NCBI GenBank assembly: GCA_964019335.1
Contig: OZ025693.1
Span: 248,001 to 312,000, forward strand
Direction: 5' to 3'
Origin: Diplonema japonicum
Lineage: Eukaryota > Euglenozoa > Diplonemea > Diplonemida > Diplonemidae
DNA: 64,000 nucleotides
The translations under genes and the position numbers were made by a program. The notes under the pieces are model-generated. The model did not search any database, was not told the DNA's origin, and worked only from the letters and a program-made list of their open reading frames with translations. Within the stretch, counting starts at the first letter, position 1; every line of letters begins with the position of its first letter. Shown here piece by piece: positions 28,404-39,443 of this stretch.

Positions 28404-30622
28404 TTAAATCATGGATCGGACCTTGGCGACAACGGACTCGCTGTCATACTTCTGGTGGAATGCGTGCTCCCAAAGACCACCTTCACCTTCTCTGTGGACG
28501 CCGGTGCTAGCGAATTTAGGTGCGAGGCCACGGGTGAGCAGCCACGTTCCGAATCGTGAACCAAGGCCGGTCTTGGTGTTGAGGGGCTCGACAATGAGAA
28601 GGAAGCCAGCCTTGCCGACCTTTTGAATCATCTCCTCATCGACAATGTTGAGGGTTGTCTTGTTCACAAGACCTACCGAGATGCCCTCCGCCTTAAGCGT
28701 CTCCACAGCGTCGAGACACCTGTACAGGGCGTCACCATAAGCCATGATGTACCCCTTGGTGCCCTCTCTGATGAGGTCGTCCTTGCCAGGGATGAACGGC
28801 CTCTCAGGGGAGTAGAAGGGCGACCCGTCCTCCTTCAGAATTGCAGGTGTTTTCGATCTCGTGGTGAACAGGAAGCGAAGGCCTTTCATTGAGTAGATCG
28901 TCCTCAGGCACGACTCCACTTGAGCGGCGTCGCAAGGGAAGTATAGGCGTGTCGTCTCGTCGTCCGACAGCCCGTTGTCTGCGAACATGTTGTTGATCCC
29001 GAAGTGGCACGTGTTGTCCGCCATGTCATCAACACCAGAGTGGCTGAAGTGGCACAGCACGTTGGACTTGTTCAGCCTGGCCATCGTCACCTCAGAAATG
29101 ATCATCTCCAAGAACGCCGCGAAGGTGCTGAAGATACCCTGTTTGTGTTTTTTTTCTTCTTTTTTTTTTTGCCCCCCTGTACGCTTTCATACCTGTTTCC
29201 CTTCCTCCATCCCGAACCCGGCCGCCGCCGAGAAGTTCCCCCTCTCCATGATACCCGAGTGGCAGAAGATCTCAGGGTACGGCTTTTGCAGCTGTAAAAA
29301 AGAAAAAAGAGAAAAAAAAGGTTTTGTTTGGATTGTATGTTGTAAATAATACCTTTGCCAGCCCGGTGGAGCTGCCGAGGTCGGAGTCGATGGCCATGAC
29401 GGAGGCCTTGCGCTGCTCGGGGGTCATGGGGGCCATGATTTTGACAAGCGTCTCGCCGACGGTTGTGCGCATGGATCCCATGGCACCGCATCCGAGGTAG
29501 GAGGTCTTGGGGCACTTTGCCTTCTCGACCTTGGTGAGGACGTCGGCAGCCTTGTCGTACCCCCGCTCCTTGAGGTATTCGATGGCCTTGGCGGCAGGGA
29601 TGACATCGTGGCCAAGGGTGGTGGCCTCGACACCATTGATGCCGGGGGCCATTTTTCTTCTAACGACAACGCCGGAAGGGCCGTCGGTGATAACAGCAGC
29701 ACGCATCTTGGCGAACAGTGCGTCAAGATCCTCGCCGTCAACCTCGCAGGTGTCCATGCCGTGGCCTTGCAGACACTTCACGCAGTCGTACCCTGGGAGG
29801 TACTCGCTGGGCGGGCCGGTGATCGTGATGTCGTTGTCGTCGATGAACACCTTCACGTTCAAACCCTTGGCGACAGCGAGCCTCGCGGCCTCTGCGTCGT
29901 TCCCCTCCTGCTGCGACCCATCAGACCCGAGGCAGATAGCCACCTTCCCAGGGTTCGCCATCGCGACACCGTTCACAAAGGGCCACATGTGCCCCAGCCT
30001 GCCGCTGCTGAACTTCACACCAGATGTCATCCCGAGCTCAGGGTGGCCCGGGAGCTTGAAGTGACCCCTCCTGTAGTCGAGCAGCTCGTGAGCGGGCAGG
30101 TCCCCGTTGATGGCAGCCATCATGTACTGTGTGATGACACGGTGGCCTGCCTCGTCGAAGAAAATCGGCACGAACTTATCGGGTCTATGGGAAATACATT
30201 TTTTTTTTGCCCCCTTCTTTTTTTTTTTTTCTTGGATACACACCTGCCACGGAAGAACGTGTCCAAGACCACAACCTCGGGGACAGTGTCGAAGGCACCA
30301 CCAGTGTGCCCACCGTACCCACTTGCTGAACCCGTGGCAGAGAAGGCGACTGTGGTTTGTTGTTTTTTTCTTCTTTTTTTTTCCTCTCATTATGGCAAGG
30401 AAACTGCATACTCAAGGCATCTCTGCACAGCTGGATGTTTGCCTTCAGCTGCTCCCTGAGCTCTGGTGTGAGCTTCTCTACCTTCCAAGGGTCGATTTCC
30501 ACCTTCTTATACTGTAGGGTGTGTTATGATCCATGTCAGCAGGTTCATACCGCTCCAGGGAATTCCTTAATAGGGAACTCCTGCACAGTCGTTTTCCTGC
30601 GCTTCTCAAGTGGCTCACTCAT
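28404..30622 (-). CDS. TKT: transketolase-family enzyme, six exons
   Basis: Exons 30622-30551, 30511-30412, 30349-30244, 30184-29353, 29291-29193 and 29138-28404 join in frame to 647 residues; introns are 39-62 nt, GT-AG. The thiamine-diphosphate/metal motif reads GSDGSQQEGNDAEAARLAVA, then KVFIDDND. The pyrimidine-binding half begins about ASVMAIDSDLG and includes GIMERGNFSAAAGFGMEEG and SHSGVDD; the C-terminal domain includes GYIMAYGDALYRCLDAVETL. It should transfer two-carbon ketol units in the pentose phosphate pathway. Sequence around the substrate site is diverged from the animal and yeast enzymes (for example SGYGGHTGG where GSGHPT is common), so a specialised ketol-transfer role is possible. 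Confidence 0.85.
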
Positions 30623-31000
30623 TTTTGGTTTCTCTTTTTTTTTTCCTCCTTTCACAATATGATATTTTCAGAGAGCCTTTTGTTTTCAGCGAAAAAATAA
30701 AGGTACAAACTTAAAAAAAAAAAAAAGAATTCCACAAAATCCCCTCCCCATACTCTTTTACAGTGTTCGACACTTTCTCTCCCTATTTCTTTTTCTTTTT
30801 TTTTTATAAAAGTTTTTCTGCTATCGTTTAAAATAAAAGTAAAGCAAAAAACCCCTCCGTCTCACCCTTTTCCCGTCTCCCTTTTATTGATTGATAGGAA
30901 GAGGGTCGGGGGGAGACAATAGGCGGCCCTCTCTCTCCCCCCCTTTTCTTTTTTTTTTTTTTATATTAGGAGATGGACATCAAACACATGATCGCAAAAC

Positions 31001-31042
<42 letters not shown>

Positions 31043-31052
31043 CTCCACCCAC
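30623..31052. other. intergenic
   Basis: A/T-rich spacer with an A-run of about 35 bases near 31003-31040 and C/T tracts. No gene seen. Confidence 0.5.
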
Positions 31053-33094
31053 TCACAAGAGGCGGCGCTTCTTCTCAGGCTGCCCTGAAGGCTGTTCATC
31101 TTCTGAAGAAAAATCGCTCGGTGTCAGCCTGATGGCTTCATCCACGGTGGAGTCAGGCGGGGGTGTAGCGGTACGGGGTCTTTCGGTGTTGTTGTTGTTG
31201 TTGTTGTTGCTATTATTCATCATTGCAAGACCAAGCTCTGCTGCGAGCTCAGGTGCGAGGCCGGTACTGGAAACAGTTTCAAATACAGGCGCTGTATCAG
31301 ATTTTGGGACAGCAGGCGGGGTGAAGCACGCCTCTTCCGCACCGAGACTGAAGAAACCTTTTGAGACAGATGGCGGCGGCGATGCCTCAAGTACGGGGCT
31401 CTCCTGACCACCTGTTACCCATGATGGCAAACACCCTTGACTGACTAAACGTATCATAGGCCCCCTCACCCCATCCCCACCCTTTAAATCTTTTATCATG
31501 TATCTGAACTTTTCCAATGCAGGTGTGAGCGACACGCTAGTGACTGTTGGTCCCGCTTTCAAACCCATGTACACCACACCAGCAGTGGGGTACGCATCGT
31601 CATCATCGTCTTCTAGTGGTGGTGTTGTTGTCGCCTTGCCGATGTTTAGTCTGTTCTTCGCAAGCCATTTCGACGGGGGGGTGAGCTCCTTCGGGTTCAA
31701 GCTGACCTCCACACCACGGCACATTTCCTCGATCAAGCCCGGGAGCGCTCGGATCCGAGAATTAACGTACCCGCCCCATTGACGGAATACGTCGTTGCTG
31801 GCACCCACAACCACCACTTCAAGGAAGTGTTTGTACGCACCGAAGAAGTCGAACGGCGCGGAAAAGAGCATCCAAGTGGCCTCGTTCCCCTGATTGTGCT
31901 TAGAGAGGATTTCAGCGCCACGTGAAAGCTCCGAACTGTGTTGATTTTTTTTTTTTTTTTTTTTTTGATTCTTTTTATATCATACTTGAGTTGACGGAGC
32001 TGCGGTCCGTTGATGTTTCTTGCGTTGTTTGTGAACGGGTAGGCGGGGTTCACTATGAGAAGCATCTCTTGTTGGTTTGCAACGAAGTTTTCCTCCGCCT
32101 CGGGGGTGACGGACACCACGGGTCGGTCGGGAATGGTATTCCCCGACGCAAGAAGACGGTCCGTCTCCGCCTTGTAGTGTTGGAACCACTCCGTGACCAC
32201 CTGTGAGCAGATATAGAACGGTCTCCGCTGACAGATATTCGCCACCATGATTGCAACAGTGCCACCGCCTAAGAACCCGTGCATGTTGCTGTAGACACCG
32301 CGTTGTGTAGCCCAGTGTTTGATGGCGCGTGTTGCGGCCCAGAAAACCGACATGTTCGGGATGCTGCGGGCCACGATCTCTCCGTTACGCACCCCTGCCA
32401 GGGAGTGGCAGGTTTTTTCGTCGATGTTCGCTAGGAACTCGTCGGTGACCATATCTTCAGGGTTCTCATGCTCGGGGAGGTTTGCAAACGCAAGATCAAT
32501 ATGAACTTTCTTCCACTCCATCTTAATAACCGGTACAATGGCCTGTTGCACACTGTGGATTGCCGGTGCGGGTTTCAGCTCTTGTTTCAATATCGCAGGG
32601 AACGATGTAAAAAAGTTGTCCCGTAGATCCGGGCCTCCCGTTGCGACGCATAATAAATCAGTGTCGGCATCCTGGAGTTGAACGTCAAGCCGGACACTCC
32701 CGTATACATATACTGCGGCATTGGTCGCTTTTACTTCCTTTTTTTTTTTTTTTTTTTTTTTTTGTTTTGTTTCTCCTTCACACCTTTGCCCACGTTTGCA
32801 AGATGTCGTTTAGTGTATCGAGGAGCTTTTTTCGCGTCCCGACTTGAACTTCCGTTTCCAGATCGCTTTTAACTACTACGTTCAGCATTGAGGCGGTAGC
32901 TTGTTCGTCTGCAGGGGTGGGTCGGGTCAGGTCGGGATTCTATGTTTTCTTTTCGATTTTTTGAAGGGGGAAAAAAAAAGGGGGGGGGGAGGTGTGTGTT
33001 TGTGTGATTTCTTTTTTTTTTTTTTTACCTTCCACGGTTGTGTATCCACATTGAGAATTACATCCCCCAGCACACTTTTTGCAATCGTCGCCAT
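31053..33094 (-). CDS. PAP: canonical poly(A) polymerase, four exons
   Basis: Exons 33094-33029, 32939-32784, 32737-31986 and 31935-31053 give 618 residues; introns are 89, 46 and 50 nt. The nucleotidyltransferase motif is VYGSVRLDVQ followed by the metal aspartates in DADTDLLCV; the third carboxylate is in KKVHIDLAFANL. The central domain has RAIKHWATQRGVYSNMHGFL and GPQLRQLN. The RNA-binding domain reads SRGAEILS, WMLFSAPFDFFGAYKHFLEV and GGYVNSRIRALPGLIEEM. The C-terminal tail is Ser/Pro/Asn-rich and ends EKKRRLL, a nuclear signal. It adds poly(A) tails to pre-mRNA. The polyA intron at 32738-32783 uses the acceptor that restores AKEVKATNAAVYVYGSV. Confidence 0.92.
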
Positions 33095-33609
33095 TTAGCC
33101 CCCTCCCCTACTTTTTCCCCTCCCCCTCCCCTCCTTCTTTTCTTTTTTTTCTGTCAGTTCTTTTGTAAGGGTTGAATAATTAAAAGGAAAATTTTCGATG
33201 GGGGGAGGAAAAAGGAAAAACTGACCCGGGGGGGTTTTTTTTTCATTTCATTTTTCTTATATTTCCTTTTTTTTCTTTTTTTTTATTTTGAACACGGAAA
33301 ATTGGGATGTCCGCCACAAAGGAAAAACAAGAAAAAAAGCAAGAAAAACGATGAAGATACCCGGCCACATATTGCATGGGGCGGTGCCGCATGTATGATG
33401 TGGAACAGCAAAGAAAAGGGAGGAAGAAAGAAAAAAAAAAAAAAAAAAAAGAAACATTTTAGGTTTCGTTGCACACGTTTGGTTTCAACCATCACAGGTC
33501 CCTGTGATGCTTGCAACACGGCCAAACAAAATGAAATCACACCTTCGAACAATGAATATGAGAACAAGAAAACAGTTCTCTTTTTTTTTAAAAAAAAGAA
33601 TAATCACTC
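33095..33609. other. intergenic, 3' flank of protease copy 1
   Basis: Homopolymer-rich spacer. From about 33290 to 33609 it resembles the 3' flank of the second protease copy (about 37735-37996), so the duplication extends beyond the coding region. Confidence 0.55.
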
Positions 33610-34221
33610 TTAGTGCACGCTGTGGACGGCGTCGTTGGCGAGCCCGCACTTGTTCTCACCCATGACGATGCGGTAGTAGCCCGACTCCCCCCAGCTGGGG
33701 CCCCAGGAGTTCTTGATCTTCCAGTAGTTGACGCCGTTCTCCTCGCCGTAGCCGACAATGAGGACCGCGTGGTCCAGGCTCTCGGGGTTGCACAGCCTGG
33801 GGTTGTCGATACCCTTCTTGTAGTCCTGCATGGGCCCCGCGTTGATCCCGATCGTGATCGGGCCCACCTTCGGGAGCTGCGTCTTGATGTCCCCCTCCTC
33901 CGACGCCTTCTTCGACACCTGGAACCAGCTGCTGATGTTCGCCGCAGTGGGGTACATCCTGTCCGTGTGGCACACCCCGCCGATCCCGAACTCAGATGTG
34001 TAAGGGTACTGCTCCTCGCTCGCGATACCCTTCTTCTTGATGATCCAAGGGAAGGCCCTCTCCTGAAGACCTCCGTCGCACCCTGCGTTGCCCCCTTCCT
34101 TGTCGCACGCCACCAGCTCCTGCTCGCTCAACGACACAAGCTTGTTCCCTCCCAAGAACCATGTCCCTTCGATGTCACCAGTTGTTCCGAAGGTCCAGCA
34201 ACTCCCGCACTGACCTGTGTG

Positions 34222-34256
<35 letters not shown>

Positions 34257-34690
34257 CTATATGTGTGTGTTCCCTCCCTCATACCCTGGTTCTTCACCTT
34301 GGTCACAGCCCCCAGAGGAACCCAATCGAAGTCGGTGCTGTTGTCCCCAATGTTCTTGTGGTGCGGAAACCTCTTGCAAGCGGTGCACTCCCCGTTCCAC
34401 CTCGGGGCATCTTCCTCAGCCTTCTGCTGGGCCCTCCCCAGGTACAGCTGCTTGAACTCCTCGGGGGTGAGGTCACTGAACTTGGTCACCCCGTGTGCAG
34501 GGTTCCCGCTCCCCGCCACCCTCGCCAGAGACTGCTTGAAAACCCCGAACCTCCTCTCCTCCTCCGCAGCAGAGCGGTACACCTTCCCGTACACCTGCTT
34601 GAAGGTGTCGAACTCTGCACGGGCAGCGTCACCGCTGCTTCCCATTGCGAACGCCACACACGGCAGCGCTAGGAGACTGAAGGCCTTCAT
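33610..34690 (-). CDS. papain-family cysteine protease, copy 1
   Basis: Exons 34690-34285 and 34214-33610 give 336 residues. The 70-nt intron contains a CA/TG microsatellite and splits the codon before the active site. Residues 1-15 are a signal peptide (MKAFSLLALPCVAFA). An I29-type propeptide follows (EFDTFKQVYGKVYRS, FSDLTPEEFKQLY). The mature enzyme has the catalytic Cys in NQGQCGSCWTFG, an LSEQELVACD helix, the His in LDHAVLIVGYG and the Asn in KNSWGPSWGESG. The GCDGG and C-terminal KCGLANDAV are conserved. It is expected in lysosomes or digestive vacuoles. The coding sequence appears identical to the copy at 37997-39077. Confidence 0.95.
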
Positions 34691-34827
34691 TTTCACGGGT
34701 TCCTGGGAAGAAGATGAGATAAGTTCATTCAGGTTGGTTGAGGGGAAAAAAAGAAGGAAAAAGACAACTGTTGAGTGACGAGAGCGTAATAGAATCATAA
34801 AATCCTGATTAAAAAAAAAAAACCCCA

Positions 34828-36006
34828 TCATGGCAACGCCACATGAAACCCACCCAGCACAGGGTCCTTTTTCACCCATTGTTTCGAAAGCTCACAATCC
34901 TTCCACTTTTGCAGACCATCGGGATCATTGTATGCTGCCGCCAGCCCCTTCAAAGCGGTATACGAGGGCTTTGAAAGCTCTGTGAAATCTTTGTAAAGAG
35001 ACGAAGCAATATCAAGGGACAAGTCTGGCAGTGTGGAGATGAAGTCTTTGGAGAAGGACGCTTTCGCAAGTAAGGGTGTTGCACGGCCGGATGAAATTGC
35101 TTTGGCGGTGGCGCCGGCTTTGTACCCTGTGCATGAAACGAAACAGTCCTGGCCGCCCTTCCAGGAAACAGAAGAGTAGCCACACATCACACGGTCGCCT
35201 GCAAGCATTTCCGGGGCGGAGAAAGCATAGGCTTGATCCGTGGCCGAAACAGAGATGGTTTCCTTCGATCCTCGTCGGAGGGCTGCTTGCACGCTTGGAC
35301 CGTCGAACACGCCGCCGATGACAATGCTCTGCAGCTTTATAGGGTGAAGCAGGCTTCCCAGCAAGGTCCCTTGCACACCGACTACGTTCCATTTTGCGAT
35401 TTTATCACTGCAGGACATTGAGATCGAAGCTTGTCCTCGGCCCGGTTTGTTGCGTGTTACCCCTGGTGTGGAGTCACCGTTGTCCAGGAAGATATATGTT
35501 GAGACTGTTTGCGGAGGGGGGGAGGCGATGTTGATGGGCGGGGGTGACGTGAGTCGAGCGACCCTTCTCGCCCCTGTTTCGATTTTCTTTTCGGTTTTCC
35601 GGCGTTTGGCCACGGGTTCAGATTCTTTGTCTCGCGTTATGCAGCAATCACCGCATGGAGTCTGCGATACATATAAACACAAGGGGTCTTTTAGTCTTAA
35701 TTTCCCGTTTTCTGCAACCAATACAGATGTTTCAGAATCTTTCTTCCATTTCTTAACTTCTTCAAGTAGGTACCTCATGAAGCCCCTTCTGCACACCACC
35801 TCTGCGTGGCCATCTACCACGGCGGTGCCGTTTAATGGGATCTTCCCGCCACTTACGCACCCGCTTCCTGAGCCTACGGCCACTACCTCGCCACCTATCA
35901 GCATCCCTGCTATTATTGTCTTTTCCTTTCCCTGCGGCTTTCCCTTCGCCGGCATCTTCTCGACATAGCTCAGCACTTTCCTTGCTACTTCGTTGGGGTC
36001 GTCCAT
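34828..36006 (-). CDS. ADAT1: tRNA-specific adenosine deaminase 1
   Basis: Single exon, 392 residues, ATG at 36006. Deaminase motifs are VVDGHAEVVCRRGF (zinc His and proton-shuttle Glu) and TPCGDCC (zinc Cys), then KPGRGQASISMSCSDKIAKW and GVQGTLLGSLLHPIKL, all typical of the ADAR/ADAT1 catalytic fold. It lacks double-stranded RNA-binding domains, which separates it from ADAR. The family converts A37 of tRNA-Ala to inosine. The gene sits between the two identical cysteine protease copies, on the same strand. Confidence 0.92.
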   Translation of the reverse strand: MDDPNEVARKVLSYVEKMPAKGKPQGKEKTIIAGMLIGGEVVAVGSGSGCVSGGKIPLNGTAVVDGHAEVVCRRGFMRYLLEEVKKWKKDSETSVLVAENGKLRLKDPLCLYVSQTPCGDCCITRDKESEPVAKRRKTEKKIETGARRVARLTSPPPINIASPPPQTVSTYIFLDNGDSTPGVTRNKPGRGQASISMSCSDKIAKWNVVGVQGTLLGSLLHPIKLQSIVIGGVFDGPSVQAALRRGSKETISVSATDQAYAFSAPEMLAGDRVMCGYSSVSWKGGQDCFVSCTGYKAGATAKAISSGRATPLLAKASFSKDFISTLPDLSLDIASSLYKDFTELSKPSYTALKGLAAAYNDPDGLQKWKDCELSKQWVKKDPVLGGFHVALP

Positions 36007-36080
36007 CTTTTTTTTTTTTTTTGCCCCTCTCCCTCTTTTGTGAAGTAAGATTTCGAGGAAAAAAAAAAAGAACAAAAAAA

Positions 36081-37675
36081 TATGGCATCGTTTCAAAAAA
36101 AAACCCCCCCCCAAAAAATGAGGCCAATTGACACTTTCAATATTTCTCTAAGTACTTTTTCCCAAAGAAAAAAAATTCTACAACTTTCCCGGCCCAGGTT
36201 AGGAAAGAAAACACCCCAGAAAATGGGAAAGTGAGTGTTACTAGTACCCAGAAAATTCAGTCCTAGGGGCAAAAATGGGTTTTTTCACTTTGCACAAATT
36301 CAGTAAAAGAGGGGGTGACAAAAATGGATGCTTTTAAACTTGCTGTTGAGAAGCTAGGGGTAAAAAAAAATGGTATTCGGACCGAGAAAGGGTAAATGGG
36401 AACACCACGGCGATCAGGACACTCGCCACAGAGGTTTTTGAGAAGCTCAGTGGCAACGACTGTGCTGCACTAGTTTGTGACGTAGTGTGTAAAGGGGAAC
36501 TTCTAGCGGCACTTCTGCTATCATTTTCTGGTTGATTTAGTAGCCAACAAGACACCACACGGCGCCAATTGGTCAGAGGCATGAGGCTTGACCACATCAC
36601 ACATGATGAAATAAGGGCAGCTGGCTTACTGTTGGAAAAGTCTTGTTCCACAGTAGCATGGGCACAGAAAAAAATAAAGAAAAAAATGGAGTGGATACTC
36701 TGGACTGACGGTGGGCGTCACTTTCGTGCAAAGGGATTTTGCTACTTTGTTCTTTTTGGTCTTCGTTATGTATATCCCGATCGGACGTTTTCCCTGTGGT
36801 TTCTGGGGGAGAAACACGGCAAAAACAACAGGGACAGCCACTTTGGTGTGCTCTCTCGTGTTTGGTTTTGGGTGCCTCGTTCCACAACAATTAAAACTGT
36901 GGAACAAATAGCTAACATCACCAATACGATACGGTGCGCCGTGCATGTAGTTACTGATGTCTTTGGCCCGTACAAAAAGAAAATTCTTGAGTTTCCGGAT
37001 TTTACAGGTGCATATGAGCTCAGGAGCACACCGGAGGGTGTATTGCTACGTGCGCGTCCACGAGCTAGAAGGAACTAAAGTACATCATCAAAGAACTCGC
37101 TGCAGACAGGGCAGAGAAAAGGCCCCCAGTCTAAGAATCTTGTGATGAGTATGAGGACGTTCCTGATAGCCTTCCCGGACTTGAAAAACGAGAAAGAATA
37201 GTAACCAAATTACAAAAATACTCGACACGCCATGACAAGCCCAAAGCACCAAGTACACCTACGAATGAGCCTCTTAAAACCCCCCAAAATGCGGTAGAAG
37301 GCCTAATAGTATGAAAAAGAAACGAGGTCGCCCACTCAGCAGCAGCACATCTCAGCCGCAGAAGACTAGGAAATGAAGGTTTCCACTTCCAACATCATTT
37401 CAGCCACCTTCTAGCAGTGAGTTCCGCTATTTCTTGCTATTGAAAGCATACTCTCTGACTTTACCAAAACCACTAAAACCGATTTTTACCCTAAGACTGA
37501 ATTTTTCATAGGTCAAAATAGCACCCTTGAGCGATTTCTGACCCGGGTTCTTTCTTAATATGGGCCGGGAAATATGGAGAATTTTTTTAAAGGGGGCGGC
37601 ATGCCCAAAGATGCAACGAAAGTGTCAATTGGCCTCATTTTTTTTGGGGGGGGGTTTTTGAAATCGACCCATATA
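36081..37675. mobile_element. DNA transposon with long terminal inverted repeats
   Basis: A perfect 20-base inverted repeat lies at 36119-36138 and 37619-37638 (TGAGGCCAATTGACACTTTC and its complement). It extends outward through an A-run, exactly nine Cs, TTTC and a TATGG-like edge on both sides, and inward with partial identity (for example TTTCCCGGCCCA) for about 100 bases. Total length is ~1.6 kb. It carries a broken plus-strand coding remnant (next entry). I could not define a target-site duplication. Confidence 0.75.
36324..37376 (+). pseudogene. broken transposase-like gene of the 36-37.7 kb element
   Basis: Coding traces begin near an ATG at 36324, shift frame at an A-run (~36362-36370), carry an in-frame TGA at 36533-36535, and continue as the longest piece to 37078. 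That piece contains WILWTDGGRHFRAKGF and EKHGKNNRDSHFGVLSR, which look like an acidic-residue nuclease core. A frame-shifted tail reads LPGLEKRERIVTKLQKYSTR and ends in an AT-hook-like KKKRGRPLSSS. The family is not identified. It is the only plus-strand coding material in the window. Confidence 0.5.
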
Positions 37676-37996
37676 GAAAAATAGACGTCAGTTTTCTTTA
37701 TTTGTTACCTCCTTTTTTTTTTTTTCTTTTAGACAGAAATGGGGGTTATCCGCGCAAAGGAAAGAAGAAAACGTAAAGACAAACGAATGCGATCACATTG
37801 CACGGGACGGTGCCACGGGCATGTGGAGGAGGAGGGGAAGGGGGGGGGCAAAGGTTTTTGTTGCACACGTTTTGTTGCAACCATCACAAGTCCATGTGTG
37901 CGAACATGTGATGCTTCCAACGAAATTACACCTTTGAAACAAAACGAGGAAAAGAAAACAAGATTCTCTTATAAAAAGAATAAAACAAAAGCACTC

Positions 37997-38608
37997 TTAG
38001 TGCACGCTGTGGACGGCGTCGTTGGCGAGCCCGCACTTGTTCTCACCCATGACGATGCGGTAGTAGCCCGACTCCCCCCAGCTGGGGCCCCAGGAGTTCT
38101 TGATCTTCCAGTAGTTGACGCCGTTCTCCTCGCCGTAGCCGACAATGAGGACCGCGTGGTCCAGGCTCTCGGGGTTGCACAGCCTGGGGTTGTCGATACC
38201 CTTCTTGTAGTCCTGCATGGGCCCCGCGTTGATCCCGATCGTGATCGGGCCCACCTTCGGGAGCTGCGTCTTGATGTCCCCCTCCTCCGACGCCTTCTTC
38301 GACACCTGGAACCAGCTGCTGATGTTCGCCGCAGTGGGGTACATCCTGTCCGTGTGGCACACCCCGCCGATCCCGAACTCAGATGTGTAAGGGTACTGCT
38401 CCTCGCTCGCGATACCCTTCTTCTTGATGATCCAAGGGAAGGCCCTCTCCTGAAGACCTCCGTCGCACCCTGCGTTGCCCCCTTCCTTGTCGCACGCCAC
38501 CAGCTCCTGCTCGCTCAACGACACAAGCTTGTTCCCTCCCAAGAACCATGTCCCTTCGATGTCACCAGTTGTTCCGAAGGTCCAGCAACTCCCGCACTGA
38601 CCTGTGTG

Positions 38609-38643
<35 letters not shown>

Positions 38644-39077
38644 CTATATGTGTGTGTTCCCTCCCTCATACCCTGGTTCTTCACCTTGGTCACAGCCCCC
38701 AGAGGAACCCAATCGAAGTCGGTGCTGTTGTCCCCAATGTTCTTGTGGTGCGGAAACCTCTTGCAAGCGGTGCACTCCCCGTTCCACCTCGGGGCATCTT
38801 CCTCAGCCTTCTGCTGGGCCCTCCCCAGGTACAGCTGCTTGAACTCCTCGGGGGTGAGGTCACTGAACTTGGTCACCCCGTGTGCAGGGTTCCCGCTCCC
38901 CGCCACCCTCGCCAGAGACTGCTTGAAAACCCCGAACCTCCTCTCCTCCTCCGCAGCAGAGCGGTACACCTTCCCGTACACCTGCTTGAAGGTGTCGAAC
39001 TCTGCACGGGCAGCGTCACCGCTGCTTCCCATTGCGAACGCCACACACGGCAGCGCTAGGAGACTGAAGGCCTTCAT
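37997..39077 (-). CDS. papain-family cysteine protease, copy 2
   Basis: Exons 39077-38672 and 38601-37997 give 336 residues. Protein, exon borders, and even the microsatellite intron (38602-38671) match copy 1 with a constant offset of 4387 bases. Signal peptide, I29 propeptide and the catalytic Cys, His and Asn are all intact. Flanks diverge: the 5' side stays close for ~100 bases and the 3' side is similar but with indels. Identical exons with diverged flanks suggest gene conversion or selection for dosage. Confidence 0.95.
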
Positions 39078-39443
39078 TTTCACGGGTTCCTGGGAAGAAG
39101 ATGAGATAAGTTCATTCAGGTTGGTTGAGGGGAAAAAGAAGAAACAAAAAAAAGACAACTGTTGAATGACAAGAGCGTAATAGAATCCACATTGGAAGAT
39201 AAAGAGAAAACGGATGCCTTGATAGATAGCCCCCACCCGTGGCAGGGGCCTTCCCTCTGCATGCTGTTTTCTACGTTTAAAGAAGTTGTCCGGAGGGTGG
39301 TAGGGGAGAAAGGGGAAGGGGGGCGTGTTGGTGGTGGAGAGAAGTGATGAAATGAAGAAAAGAAAAGGAACTGAAATATCAGTTCCCTTTCGTTAGATCT
39401 TCTACCCGCTCCCCCTCATCCTCTTCCTTTTTGAGGGTAAAAC
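39078..39443. other. intergenic
   Basis: About 100 bases next to the protease match the 5' flank of protease copy 1; the rest is unique A/G-rich spacer without a gene. Confidence 0.5.

Noticed and set aside
31733-32590. Poly(A) polymerase as two overlapping genes
   Set aside because: The overlap is an unspliced A-rich intron; joining at 31986/31935 gives continuous family motifs.
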